Assembly: GCF_001816125.1 (NCBI RefSeq)
Contig: NZ_MDZA01000306.1
Location: forward strand, 1 to 38,395
DNA length: 38,395 nucleotides
Direction: 5' to 3'
Origin: Hymenobacter coccineus
GTDB taxonomy: Bacteria; Bacteroidota; Bacteroidia; Cytophagales; Hymenobacteraceae
Shown in pieces: positions 30,439-38,395 of this stretch; the stretch's first letter is position 1, and every line of letters starts with the position of its first letter. The position numbers and the translations under genes are program-made. The notes beneath the pieces were generated by a model that saw nothing but the letters and a program-made list of their open reading frames with translations, was not told the origin of the DNA and searched no databases.

Positions 30439-31635
30439 TTATTTCCGCACCCCAAACGTGTAGGTAGTGGCGGTGTGGTAAGTCTCGCCCGGCTTCAGCT
30501 CGGTGGTCGGGAACTTGGGCTGGTTGGGCGAGTCGGGGAAGTGCTGGGTTTCGAGGCAGAAGCCGGCGTGCTTGCCGTACACGGTGCCGTTGTGGCCCTT
30601 CAGGGTGCCGTCGAGGAAGTTGCCGGTGTAGAACTGCACGCCGGGCTGGTCGGTGGTCACTTCCAGGGTGCGGCCCGAGGCGGGGTCGTACACGGTGGCG
30701 GCACTGTGCTGGCCGGTGGTTTTGTTCAGCACCCAGTTATGGTCGTAGCCGCCGGGCACCTGCGCAATCCGCTCGCCGATGGCGTGGGGCGTGGTGAAGT
30801 CAAACGGCGTGCCCTTCACCGGCTTCAGCTCGCCGGTCGGAATCAGGGTGGCGTCCACCACGGTGTAGCGGTCGGCGGGCAGCGTCACCTCGTGGGCCAG
30901 CACGTCCTTGCTCTGGCCCAGGCCCAGGTTGAAGTAGGCGTGGTTGGTGAGGTTGAGAACCGTGGCCTTGTCGGTGGTGGCGGTGTAATCAATGCGCAGG
31001 CCGTTGTCGTCGGTGAGGGTGTACACCACCGTCACGTCGAGGGCCCCGGGGTAGCCTTCTTCGCCGTCCTTGCTCAGGTATTTGAGCGTCAGGCTCTGGC
31101 CATCGGTCGAGCGGGCGGGCGTGGCCGTCCAGATTTTCTTGTCAAAGCCCTGCTTGCCGCCGTGCAGCGAGTTCGGGCCGTTGTTGGCAGCCAGCGAATA
31201 TGCTTTGCCCTCCAGGGTAAATTTGCCGCCCTTGATGCGGTTGCCGTAGCGCCCGATCAGGGCCCCAAAGTAGGGGCTCGACTTCAAAAAAGCGGGGCTT
31301 TGGTAGCCGCCCACCTCGTCGAAGCCCAGCACCACGTCGCCGGTTTTGCCATTTTTATCTGGCACCTGAATGCTGGTGATGGTGCCGCCGTAGTTGCTGA
31401 TGGTCACCGTCATGCCGTGGGCGTTGGTGAGCGTGAACAGACGGGCTTCGGTACCGTCGGTGGTTTTGCCAAAAGCAGTGGACGTGGGCATGGCGGCGGA
31501 AGGGGTGCGGGCAGAATCAGTGGCGGTTTCAGGGGCCCCAGCGGTGCTTTGCTGGGCAGTGGGCTGCGAATTGCAGGCGGCCAGTAGCAGCAAGCTGCCA
31601 AGGCCGCCCGCTCCGAGGCGGCGGAAATGGGTCAT
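30439..31635 (-). CDS. galM: aldose 1-epimerase (mutarotase) lipoprotein
   Basis: Mutarotase interconverting alpha and beta anomers of sugars, 398 residues. ATG at 31635 starts a lipoprotein signal with lipobox LLLLAAC (C21), then a Ser/Thr/Ala-rich linker (to about 50). This places the enzyme in the periplasm or at the surface, unlike cytoplasmic GalM. Family motifs: NYGGTITSIQVPDKNGK, GRYGNRIKGGKFTLEGK, LHGGKQGFDKKIW, catalytic His in LTNHAYFNLG, GYDHNWVLN, and catalytic Glu in HAGFCLETQHFPDSPNQP. In this context it may speed the equilibration of freshly released arabinose or galactose. It sits between susD (163-bp gap) and araB, on the same strand. Confidence 0.95.
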   Translation of the reverse strand: MTHFRRLGAGGLGSLLLLAACNSQPTAQQSTAGAPETATDSARTPSAAMPTSTAFGKTTDGTEARLFTLTNAHGMTVTISNYGGTITSIQVPDKNGKTGDVVLGFDEVGGYQSPAFLKSSPYFGALIGRYGNRIKGGKFTLEGKAYSLAANNGPNSLHGGKQGFDKKIWTATPARSTDGQSLTLKYLSKDGEEGYPGALDVTVVYTLTDDNGLRIDYTATTDKATVLNLTNHAYFNLGLGQSKDVLAHEVTLPADRYTVVDATLIPTGELKPVKGTPFDFTTPHAIGERIAQVPGGYDHNWVLNKTTGQHSAATVYDPASGRTLEVTTDQPGVQFYTGNFLDGTLKGHNGTVYGKHAGFCLETQHFPDSPNQPKFPTTELKPGETYHTATTYTFGVRK

Positions 31636-31798
31636 GGAAAAAGGGAACGTAAGGTGGAACGCTGCGGCGGGTCCGCCGCAGGGCCCAAAACAACGGCTTT
31701 TTTTCTATAAAACGGTGAGTTCCGGTGCCCGCGCCCGGCCGGTGCCTAGCCCGCAAAGGGCCCGCCCGGGGAGTGGACGGGCCCCAGCGGACGGGTGG

Positions 31799-33367
31799 CT
31801 AGTAGCCGGGGTTCTGCTTGATGGTGGGGTCGAGGTCGATGTCGGTCTGCGGCAGGGGCAGCAACTTCGACACGCCCAAGCGGAAGTCGGCAAAATCCGG
31901 GTCACGGGTTATCAGGTCGTTGAGGCCAGCTTGGTTATCGAGCAGGCCCCAGCGGTTGATGTCGAACCAGCGTTGGCCTTCGTAGGCCAGCTCGCGGCCG
32001 CGCTCACCCCGCATGTAGAGGCGCAGGCTAGTCTGGTTATAGTTCGCGGCGCTGATGGGGGCCAGGCCCACGCGCTGGCGCACCTGGTTCACGAGCGGCA
32101 CGGCGGCGGCCGTTTGGCCCAGCTCGTTCAGGGCTTCGGCTTGCAGCAGCAATACATCGGCGTAACGGATAACGCGGAAATTGATGCCCGAGGTGAAGTT
32201 TTCGGGGGTTCTGATGGTGCGGTCGTTTTGGTATTTGCGCCCGTACAACTGGTTGCGCTGCAAGCCAGTGCTATCCGTCTGGCCTTGCACCGGCGGGTAA
32301 AATTTGTCCCAGCGCCGGCCGTACACTTTGGGCGTACCGACGTAACTGAAGATGGATATATCGCGCCGTGGATCAATCATATGCTTGCTGCTACTCCCCG
32401 GGGCCAAGGCAACCGTTGAGTCCTGGAAGGCATCAAATAGCCACTGGCGGGGCTGCACGTCGGCAAACGAGAAGATCGGCGGCCCGAAGAAGTTGGGCCG
32501 GTCGTAGCCTTCCGAGGCAGAGGCGTTGTCCTGGCCCTGGCCTACGTCGAGCACTGAGCCCGTGTACTGCACCTCAAACACCGACTCGCTATTGTTCTCG
32601 TTGGTGGCCGTAAAATTGTCGAGGTAGTTGGGCACCAGCGAATATTTGCCCGAGCCAATGATGGTCGTGAACAAGGCCGAGGCCTCGGCGTACTTGTGCT
32701 GCTGCATGTACATTTTGGCCAGCAAGGCCTGGGCGGCCCCCTTGGTGGCGCGCCCGAGGTCGGCGGCGGCGTAGGTCACGGGCAGGTCGGGGATGGCCGC
32801 CTGCAGGTCGGCGATGACCTGGGCTTCCACTTCGGCCGGCGTCACCTGTTGCACGCGGGTGGTGGCGGTGGGCTCGACGAGGATCAGCGGCACGTTGCCG
32901 AAAAACGAGTCCAGGTCGAAGTACATCAGGGCCCTAATGAAGCGCGACTCGGCGATGTACTGCGCCTTCAGGCCGGCGTCCATCGTGATGCCGGGGATGC
33001 GGCCCAGCGCCTGGTTGGTGCGGTAAATGGTGCGGTAGTAATCATTCCAGGCGAAGGCCGAGATGAAGAAGTTATTGTTGGGCTGGATGAAGCGCGTGAA
33101 CACGGCCAGTTCCACGAACGGACTTTGGCTGTACGACTCGTCGGAGCGGGCCGTGATGAACTGCCACGAGTGGCCGTAGCAGGCGTACTGCTGCACGCCC
33201 GAGTAGGCGGCAATCACGCCCTTGTTGGCGTCGTCGGCCGTGAGCCAGAACTGCGCCACGGACAGCGTGTTGGGGTTGGTCTGGTCCAGCAGGTCTTTCT
33301 TGCAGCCGGAGGCCCCGAGCAAGCTGCCCGCCAGCACCAATAGGGTAGCGATTTTATGGGATTTCAT
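31799..33367 (-). CDS. SusD/RagB-family nutrient-binding lipoprotein
   Basis: Outer-membrane lipoprotein that covers the SusC channel and binds glycans, 522 residues. Signal MKSHKIATLLVLAGSLLG with lipobox SGC (C22), then KKDLLDQTNPNTLS, a typical SusD start. The N-terminal tetratricopeptide-like helices include TNQALGRIPGITMDAGLKAQ and AESRFIRALMYFDL, the most conserved block of the family. The C-terminal half has INFRVIRYADVLLLQAEALN and ERGRELAYEGQRWFDINRWG, and ends in LPLPQTDIDLDPTIKQNPGY, again characteristic. The gene follows susC by 75 bases. By context the ligand is arabinan or arabinogalactan oligosaccharide; binding residues cannot be read from sequence alone. Confidence 0.96.
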   Translation of the reverse strand: MKSHKIATLLVLAGSLLGASGCKKDLLDQTNPNTLSVAQFWLTADDANKGVIAAYSGVQQYACYGHSWQFITARSDESYSQSPFVELAVFTRFIQPNNNFFISAFAWNDYYRTIYRTNQALGRIPGITMDAGLKAQYIAESRFIRALMYFDLDSFFGNVPLILVEPTATTRVQQVTPAEVEAQVIADLQAAIPDLPVTYAAADLGRATKGAAQALLAKMYMQQHKYAEASALFTTIIGSGKYSLVPNYLDNFTATNENNSESVFEVQYTGSVLDVGQGQDNASASEGYDRPNFFGPPIFSFADVQPRQWLFDAFQDSTVALAPGSSSKHMIDPRRDISIFSYVGTPKVYGRRWDKFYPPVQGQTDSTGLQRNQLYGRKYQNDRTIRTPENFTSGINFRVIRYADVLLLQAEALNELGQTAAAVPLVNQVRQRVGLAPISAANYNQTSLRLYMRGERGRELAYEGQRWFDINRWGLLDNQAGLNDLITRDPDFADFRLGVSKLLPLPQTDIDLDPTIKQNPGY

Positions 33368-33442
33368 ATAAAGTGCGTGTAGACGGGTGGGGGAGTGCGG
33401 ACGCAGCCAGCGCCTGGGGCCCCGGCTGCGCTGCGCAACGGG

Positions 33443-36400
33443 TTAGAAGGTGGCCTGAATGCCGCCGGTGAAGGTGCGCACGTTGGGGTAGGCGCTGTTG
33501 TCGACGCCGCGGCTGAAGTAGCCCGTGCCCGTGATTTCGGGGTCGTAGCCCGAGTACTTGGTGAAGGTCACGATGTTGCGGCCCGTCACGTACACCCGCA
33601 GGCTGCCCAGCGACGGGGCCCAGGCCATCATGGTTTTGGGGAAGGTGTAGCCCAGCTGCACGTTCTTCAGGCGCAGGTAGGCCCCGTTTTCGAGCCAGCG
33701 CGTGGTGTTGTACAGGGCGTTGGACGCAGCGGCCAGGCCCAGGTTGCCGGCCCCGCCGCCTTGCAGCAGGCGGGCGTTGGAGTTCGACGGGTTCGTCGTG
33801 GACCAAGGCTGCACGTCGGCTTCGTAGTTGCTGGGGCCGTCGTAGCGCTCCAGGGCGTACTTCGAGTTGTTGTAAATCTGGTTGCCGCTCACGCCCTGCC
33901 AGAACACCGACAGGTCGAAGCCTTTGTAGCCCGCCGTCAGGGTCAGGCCGTATTGCAGGGTGGGGAAGGGCGAGCCCACTTGCGTGCGGTCCTTGCTGTC
34001 AATCACGCCGTCGCCGTTCACGTCGGTGTACTTCACGTCGCCGGCCGACGCGTAGGGCTGAATCACGGTGCCGGCCGCGTTTTTGTAGGCGTTCACCTCG
34101 TCCTGCGACTGGAAGATGCCCGCCATCGGAATCAGGAAGAACGACCCCACCGACGTGCCTACGCTTGTGCTCGTCAGGCCCTGGCCGTCCACCAGCGTCT
34201 GGCCCGGGTTGGGCAGCGCCGTCACGCGGTTGCGCAGGGTGGTCAGGTTGGCGTCGATGCCGTAAGTGAAGGCGTTCTTGGTTTCGTGGTAGCCGAGGCC
34301 CAACTCAAAGCCGCGGTTTTCGAGGTTGCCGGCGTTCTGGAACACCGTGCCGAAGTTGCCGGTGTAGATGGGCACGACGATCGGGGCCAGCGCTTTGCGC
34401 GTTTCCGATACGTAGTAGTCGGCCGTCAGCGTCAAGCGATTATCCAGGAAGGCGGCGTCCAGGCCCACGTCCTTGGTGCGGCGCTCTTCCCACTGTAGGT
34501 TGTCGCTGGCCAACACCACCTGGTCGCGGCCGTTGGTGATGGTTTGGCCGGCGCCCAGCACGTAGTTCACGTTCTGGTTGATGTTGGGCGTGGGCAGGTA
34601 GGCGCCGAAGTAATCGCCGGACAGCTGGTCGTTGCCGATGATGCCGTAGCTGGCGCGCAGCTTCAGGTTGTTCACCATTGGCAGGGCGTTCTGGAAGAAC
34701 GTTTCTTCGCTGATGCGGTAGCCCAGCGAGGCGGCCCCGAAGTTGCCGTAGCGGTTCTGCTCCGCGAAGCGCGACGAGCCGTCGCGGCGGAAGCTGCCCG
34801 AGGCCAGGTAGCGGTTTTTGTAGTCGTAAGTAACCTGCGAGAAGTACGAGCGGTTGGTGATGCGGCCCTCAAGGCCGGTCACCACGCCCACGTTCTGGCC
34901 CGCGCTGAGCTGGAAGTAGTACTGGGGCAGGGGCGAGAAGTTCTGCGTTTGGGCGCTCACGTTGTGGTAGCGCGTGTCGCGCTCTGAGTAGCCCACCAGC
35001 GCGTTCACGTGGTGCTCGCCAATGCTCTTGTTGAAGTTCAGCGTGTTCTCGGCCATCGTGAACAGGTCATAGCCCAGAAACTCGGTGAGCGACGACGTGT
35101 TGATCTGCGTGTTCTGGCGCAAGATGCCCAGCTGCTGGGCGTCGGCGTTGCTGTAGGTGTGGCCGTCCAGGGCCAGGTTCAGGCGGTAGGTCAGGAAGTC
35201 GAAAATCGAATAGTCGACCGTGAAGTTGCCAGCCAGGCGGTTGTCCGACTGCGTGCGGCGCAGCAGTTGTTGGGCCCCCACGGGGTTGGTGGCGAAGGTG
35301 TTAAGCGCGGTCGAGCCCGTGCCGAAGCCGCCCAGGTTGGCTGGGTCGTACACCGGAATGGTGGGCAGGAAGGTGAGCACGTCGATGAACGGGAAGCCGT
35401 TGAGCAGCACCGTGTTTAGGTGCGTCAGCTGCGCGTTTTCCTGGAAGCGGAACTTGCCTTTCGTCAGGCCCGAGTTCAGGCGCAGGCTGTAGCGCTTGAA
35501 GTCGGGGCCCTTCACGATGCCTTCCTGGTGGAAGTATTCGCCCGAAATCAGGTAGTTGCTCGCGCTCTTCTCGCCGGTGCTGCCGCCCGAGAAGTTCACG
35601 TTGTAGTCCTCTACGCGGCCGGTCTGGAAAAATTCCTTCTGCCAATCGGTGTCGATGTTGGGGTTGAACGCGCCACCCGTGCCCTTTACGGCCCCGGCCA
35701 AGCTGTTCTGGCCCGCGCTCAAGGGGTTAAGGCCCGCGTTGGCGTAGGCTTGCACAGCGCGGTCGGCCCACTCGCTGGCGTTGGCCAGCTTGTAGCGCTT
35801 GTACACGTTGTCGACGCCGGCGTAGGCGTTGATGCCGATGGTTGGCGTGCCGGCCTTGCCCCGCTTGGTCGTGATCTGAATTACCCCGTTGGCGCCCCGG
35901 GCCCCGTAAATGGCCGTCGACGAAGCGTCCTTCAGGATGTTGAGCGTGGCGATGTCGTTCGGGTTGAGGTCGCGGATGTTGTCCGTCCACAGCCCGTCAA
36001 TCACGTACAGCGGCGCGCTGCTGCTGTTGCCGGCGCTGCCAGGGCCCCGGATCACGATAACCGGCGCATCGCCGGGGCCGCCCGAGCCCTGCACCTGCAC
36101 CCCCGCCACCTGGCCTTGCAGGGCCTGGGTGATGGTGGGCACCGGCATCTTGGTGGCTTCCTTCACGTTGAGGGCTCCCACGGCGCTACTCACGTTCTGG
36201 CGGTCCTGGGCGAGGTAGCCCACCACTACCACGTCGGCCAGCGCGTTGCTGTCGACCGCCAGGGCGGCGTCCACGGTGGTGCGGCTGCCTACCACCACTT
36301 CCTGGCTGGCATATCCCACATACGAAAACACCAGCGTGGCCCCGTCCGGCACCTCAATGGTGTAGCGGCCGTCGACGTTGGTCTGGGTGCCGACGCTGGT

Positions 36401-36598
36401 GCCCTTCACGATGACGTTGACGCCGGGCAAGCCGCCGCCTTTTTCGTCCACGATGCGCCCGCTGACGGGGCCCGCCGCCAGGGCCGGCTGCCGCAATTCG
36501 TCGGGGGTGGCGCGGTGGGCCAGCAGGGGCTGCAAGGGCAAGCAGCTCAGCGCCGCGGGTAAAGCCAGGCGCCACATTTTAGGTACGGACTTTCTCAT
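33443..36598 (-). CDS. SusC/RagA-family TonB-dependent outer-membrane transporter
   Basis: Outer-membrane barrel that imports oligosaccharides with TonB energy, 1051 residues, ATG at 36598. A signal peptide (MRKSVPKMWRLALPAALSCL) is followed by a carboxypeptidase-regulatory-like domain (about 43-120; GRIVDEKGGGLPGVNVIVKG), the TonB-box/SusC stretch ALADVVVVGYLAQDRQNVSS, and the plug domain (APLYVIDGLWTDNIRDLNPN, LKDASSTAIYGARGANGVIQ). The beta-barrel runs to the end, closing VRTFTGGIQATF. No N-terminal signalling (STN) domain is present, so no ECF sigma/anti-sigma control is expected; none is encoded nearby. A perfect 20-bp palindrome lies 39 bases before the start. It is the first gene of the long minus-strand arabinose series. 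Confidence 0.97.
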   Translation of the reverse strand: MRKSVPKMWRLALPAALSCLPLQPLLAHRATPDELRQPALAAGPVSGRIVDEKGGGLPGVNVIVKGTSVGTQTNVDGRYTIEVPDGATLVFSYVGYASQEVVVGSRTTVDAALAVDSNALADVVVVGYLAQDRQNVSSAVGALNVKEATKMPVPTITQALQGQVAGVQVQGSGGPGDAPVIVIRGPGSAGNSSSAPLYVIDGLWTDNIRDLNPNDIATLNILKDASSTAIYGARGANGVIQITTKRGKAGTPTIGINAYAGVDNVYKRYKLANASEWADRAVQAYANAGLNPLSAGQNSLAGAVKGTGGAFNPNIDTDWQKEFFQTGRVEDYNVNFSGGSTGEKSASNYLISGEYFHQEGIVKGPDFKRYSLRLNSGLTKGKFRFQENAQLTHLNTVLLNGFPFIDVLTFLPTIPVYDPANLGGFGTGSTALNTFATNPVGAQQLLRRTQSDNRLAGNFTVDYSIFDFLTYRLNLALDGHTYSNADAQQLGILRQNTQINTSSLTEFLGYDLFTMAENTLNFNKSIGEHHVNALVGYSERDTRYHNVSAQTQNFSPLPQYYFQLSAGQNVGVVTGLEGRITNRSYFSQVTYDYKNRYLASGSFRRDGSSRFAEQNRYGNFGAASLGYRISEETFFQNALPMVNNLKLRASYGIIGNDQLSGDYFGAYLPTPNINQNVNYVLGAGQTITNGRDQVVLASDNLQWEERRTKDVGLDAAFLDNRLTLTADYYVSETRKALAPIVVPIYTGNFGTVFQNAGNLENRGFELGLGYHETKNAFTYGIDANLTTLRNRVTALPNPGQTLVDGQGLTSTSVGTSVGSFFLIPMAGIFQSQDEVNAYKNAAGTVIQPYASAGDVKYTDVNGDGVIDSKDRTQVGSPFPTLQYGLTLTAGYKGFDLSVFWQGVSGNQIYNNSKYALERYDGPSNYEADVQPWSTTNPSNSNARLLQGGGAGNLGLAAASNALYNTTRWLENGAYLRLKNVQLGYTFPKTMMAWAPSLGSLRVYVTGRNIVTFTKYSGYDPEITGTGYFSRGVDNSAYPNVRTFTGGIQATF

Positions 36599-36636
36599 AA
36601 AGAAAGGGAAAATTGGGTGGGAAAAATCTTAAACAG

Positions 36637-36656
36637 ATGCACAATCGATTGTGCAT
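36637..36656. promoter_or_regulatory. 20-bp perfect palindromic operator before susC
   Basis: ATGCACAATCGATTGTGCAT is a perfect dyad with a central CG, the form of a LacI-family operator. It lies 39-58 bases before the susC ATG, just downstream of a T8 tract (minus strand), so a bound repressor would block early transcription. Its core is shared with the site at 11540. Confidence 0.7.
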
Positions 36657-37170
36657 TTAACTCAAAAAAAAGGTCTCCGAAATGTCATTGGCGCCGCGCA
36701 GGCGCCACCGAAAAGGGATGAATTGGAAACATTAAGACAATGATAACAGCTTTTTCGGTAACAACAAAATGACAAATCATTCTTTCGACGGCATAAATCA
36801 GTGGGATCGGGGCAAAAGTCCACTAAAAAACCCGTTTTTGAGTGTGCCCATTACCCTAGCATGGTAAAATATATTTTTGCTGCGGAGCTAATAAATTCTG
36901 TCCGCATTAACGATTGTGTAAATTTTACTAAAATTTTGACGAAAACGATTCCGATCGGTCGTGGCATCGAATAGGTGCATTACGCTCCGCTTAAGAGGCG
37001 TCGGTTGGCCTGGGTTAGCTGGCAGCAAAGCCCGCGCGGCTCAGCGAGGGCCCCAGCCACAGGTGCGCCGGGCGAGCCATTAACTTGGCCGCGCAGGGCA
37101 GCGGTCCCCAACGCCGCCATGCCAAAGGGTACGGTTTATTTGCCGGGGCCAAGGCCCCACAGCTCTCTGG
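36657..37170. other. non-coding region upstream of susC
   Basis: No gene is supported here. The part next to susC (to about 36970) is much richer in A+T than the rest of the window, as expected of a regulatory region. It holds a small hairpin TGGCGCC / GGCGCCA (36689-36707), a T8 run on the minus strand (36664-36671), and a second operator-like half site at 36904-36919. I found no full TTTG / TAnnTTTG pair for susC. The part from 36975 is GC-rich; its plus-strand frame is Pro/Ala/Arg-rich and looks random. Confidence 0.6.
36904..36919. promoter_or_regulatory. operator-like half site upstream of susC
   Basis: Read on the minus strand, ACACAATCGTTAATGC shares the ACACAATCG half with the sites at 11540 and 36637; the other half is degenerate. 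It lies about 306 bases before susC, a distance at which a looping auxiliary operator is possible. Confidence 0.4.
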
Positions 37171-37221
37171 AAAACCCTGGGTGGGCGGCACCTGGGACGT
37201 GCGCGGCGCCGCCCACCCAGG
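37171..37221 (-). terminator. terminator of the SGNH hydrolase gene
   Basis: A 14-bp perfect stem CCTGGGTGGGCGGC / GCCGCCCACCCAGG (37176-37189 and 37208-37221). On the minus strand it is followed by G and TTTT, 22 bases past the stop codon at 37244. Confidence 0.75.
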
Positions 37222-37243
37222 TGCGCACTCAATGGGTGCCGCG

Positions 37244-37969
37244 TTACTTCTGCTTTTTCTTCAGCGCCACGGCCACGGCTTGTTGCAGCAGGGGCTCCAT
37301 TATGCGGTAGCCGGCCAAGGTGGGGTGCACACCGTCGCGGGCCAGGCCCGGCTTCATGCCCAGGTGGTCGTCGACCAGCGCCGCGTGGTAATCCAGGTAC
37401 ACGAAGTGGTGCTGCTGGGCGTAGGCGGCAAGCTGGGCATTGAGGGCCACTACTTTGGGACCCGGGCCGAGGCCGGGCCGCCAGGGGAATTCGGCGGCGG
37501 GCGTTACCGAGCACAGGATGACCCGCACGCCGTGCGCGTGGGCCAGCTCGGCCATGGCCGTAATGTTGCGCAGGGTGGCTTCGGGCTGGTAGGGCCCCGC
37601 GTTTTCGGCCACGTCGTTGATGCCGGCCAGGATGGCCACCACGGCGGGGTGCAGGTCCAGCACGTCGCGCTGGAAGCGCTCCAGCATCGTGGACGACACT
37701 TGCCCGCCGACGCCGCGGCCCACGTACTCGTAGGGCTTGCCGGCGAAAAAAGACGGGTCGGCCCCGGGCCAGCCGTCGGTGATAGAATTGCCCATCAGCA
37801 CCACGCGCGGCGTACCGGCCACCGGCGCTGATAGCTGCTGGTTCTCGGCGGCGTAGCGGGGCAGGTTGGCGGGCGCGGCGGGCGTGGGGGTGGCCGCTGG
37901 GGCCTGTTGGGCCCGCAGTGGGGAAGCCAGCAGGCCCAGGGCCAGCGCGGGAAGCAGGTAGTATTTCAT
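37244..37969 (-). CDS. secreted SGNH/GDSL-type hydrolase
   Basis: Esterase-like protein, 241 residues, ATG at 37969, signal peptide MKYYLLPALALGLLASPLRA followed by a Pro/Ala-rich stretch. SGNH blocks: block I VVLMGNSITDGWPG with the nucleophile Ser, block II Gly in YVGRGVGGQVSS, block III Asn in AILAGINDVAENAG, and block V in ARDGVHPTLAGY with catalytic Asp and His. The family includes acetylxylan esterases, rhamnogalacturonan acetylesterases and PAF-acetylhydrolase-like enzymes. Being next to a pectin-type polysaccharide locus, it may remove acetyl groups, but it lies upstream of the susC promoter with its own terminator and may be unrelated. A weak -7-like TACTTTTA lies at 37995-38002 (minus strand). 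Confidence 0.92.
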   Translation of the reverse strand: MKYYLLPALALGLLASPLRAQQAPAATPTPAAPANLPRYAAENQQLSAPVAGTPRVVLMGNSITDGWPGADPSFFAGKPYEYVGRGVGGQVSSTMLERFQRDVLDLHPAVVAILAGINDVAENAGPYQPEATLRNITAMAELAHAHGVRVILCSVTPAAEFPWRPGLGPGPKVVALNAQLAAYAQQHHFVYLDYHAALVDDHLGMKPGLARDGVHPTLAGYRIMEPLLQQAVAVALKKKQK

Positions 37970-38025
37970 AAGGGTAGGGGGTCTGGGGGCCCGGTAAAAG
38001 TACAGGCGGCGGGCCGAGCCGCGGC

Positions 38026-38395
38026 CTAGGGTACCTCCTCCACTTCCACGCGCCGGTTGCGGGCGTCGGGCGAGGGGTACAGGGGGCGCGCGTCGCCGTA
38101 GCCGGCGGTGGCGATGCGCCCGGCCGCCACGCCGGCTTTCACCAAATAAGCCTGCACGGCGGCGGCCCGCTGCTCCGACAGCACCTGGTTTTTGTCGGGC
38201 TCGCCCACGCGGTCGGTGTGGCCCAGTACGCGCACGCGCCGGGCCGGCTGCGCTTTTAAGTCGGCGGCCAGCTGGTCGAGCGCCGGGCGGGCCGCCGGTA
38301 GCAGCTTGGCCTTGCCCACCTGAAACAGCACCGTGGGCAGCACCACCGGCGCGGGCGGCGCGGGGCGGCGCGGGGGGCGGCAGGAGCAGGTGCCG
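38026..38395 (-). CDS. OmpA-family protein, C-terminal domain (partial)
   Basis: The frame is open to the right edge, so the N-terminus is outside the window. The visible 122 residues begin with a Cys/Pro/Arg-rich stretch (TCSCRPPRRPAPPAP) and then form an OmpA-like peptidoglycan-binding domain: VLFQVGKAKLLPAARPALDQ, RVRVLGHTDRVG, LSEQRAAAVQAYLVKAGV, GYGDARPL and the closing ARNRRVEVE. The Asp in HTDRVG and the Arg in NRRVEV are the residues that hold diaminopimelate in this family. It probably belongs to a larger outer-membrane or lipoprotein anchor. A GTG at 38346 could start a short form but lies within the domain's first strand and is unlikely. Confidence 0.85.
   Translation of the reverse strand, partial: GTCSCRPPRRPAPPAPVVLPTVLFQVGKAKLLPAARPALDQLAADLKAQPARRVRVLGHTDRVGEPDKNQVLSEQRAAAVQAYLVKAGVAAGRIATAGYGDARPLYPSPDARNRRVEVEEVP

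Noticed and set aside
31758..31784. Stem GGGCCCG / CGGGCCC after susD as terminator
   Set aside because: Only 7 bp, followed by TTTGC rather than a T-tract, and GGGCCC is so common here that such stems arise by chance.
36975..37310. Plus-strand frame in the susC/SGNH gap
   Set aside because: Pro/Ala/Arg-rich, crosses the terminator hairpin of the SGNH gene, no family features.
1..38395. Mobile element or genomic island
   Set aside because: No transposase, integrase, tRNA or attachment repeat seen, and base composition is even apart from the regulatory gaps.

Overview
The window looks like chromosomal DNA from a Hymenobacter-type bacterium (phylum Bacteroidota, Cytophagales). The evidence is high G+C (about two thirds, judged by eye), a SusC/SusD pair, a type IX secretion C-terminal sorting domain, and promoters of the TTTG / TAnnTTTG type. 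I see no phage, transposase, CRISPR, tRNA or rRNA genes.

Left part (1-10 kb): housekeeping and envelope genes. These are an M1 metallopeptidase cut by the left edge, a conserved hypothetical protein, a DUF2147 protein, a frameshifted NlpC/P60 lipid-anchored or membrane-anchored hydrolase, an M61 peptidase with a PDZ domain, the potassium transporter Kup, a frameshifted small membrane protein, an FKBP-type prolyl isomerase and a 44-residue secreted or membrane peptide. Between the DUF2147 and NlpC genes lies an apparently independent transcription unit of about 325 nt (3341-3667). It has its own promoter, several hairpins, a factor-independent terminator, and an 11-nt perfect complement of the 16S rRNA 3' tail in front of a 23-codon ORF. 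This is the least explained element of the window.

Right part (10-37 kb): an arabinan/arabinose utilisation locus in two arms. Arm 1 is a LacI-type regulator divergent from two secreted GH43 enzymes (11.5-13.6 kb). Arm 2 is a long minus-strand series: SusC, SusD, a secreted mutarotase, AraB, AraD, AraA, a GH51 arabinofuranosidase, a GH43 arabinanase lipoprotein, a GH27 enzyme and a GH36 alpha-galactosidase (36.6 down to 18.1 kb). The enzymes would cut arabinan and arabinogalactan side chains at the surface and in the periplasm. SusCD imports oligosaccharides and AraA/AraB/AraD take arabinose to xylulose 5-phosphate. A shared palindrome centred on CAATCGATTG lies before both arms and probably joins them in one LacI regulon.

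Inserted between the arms is a second small module: two aldo-keto reductases, an alpha/beta hydrolase and an AraC-type regulator. Both reductase promoters carry the same direct-repeat operator with a 21-bp period at the same distance from the -7 box, so this module is probably controlled by its own AraC protein.

Several gaps hold long perfect hairpins. Three belong to one dispersed inverted-repeat family. At the right end are an SGNH/GDSL-type esterase and an OmpA-domain protein cut by the window edge. Three genes carry apparent frameshifts in short homopolymer runs, which may be sequence errors or decay.
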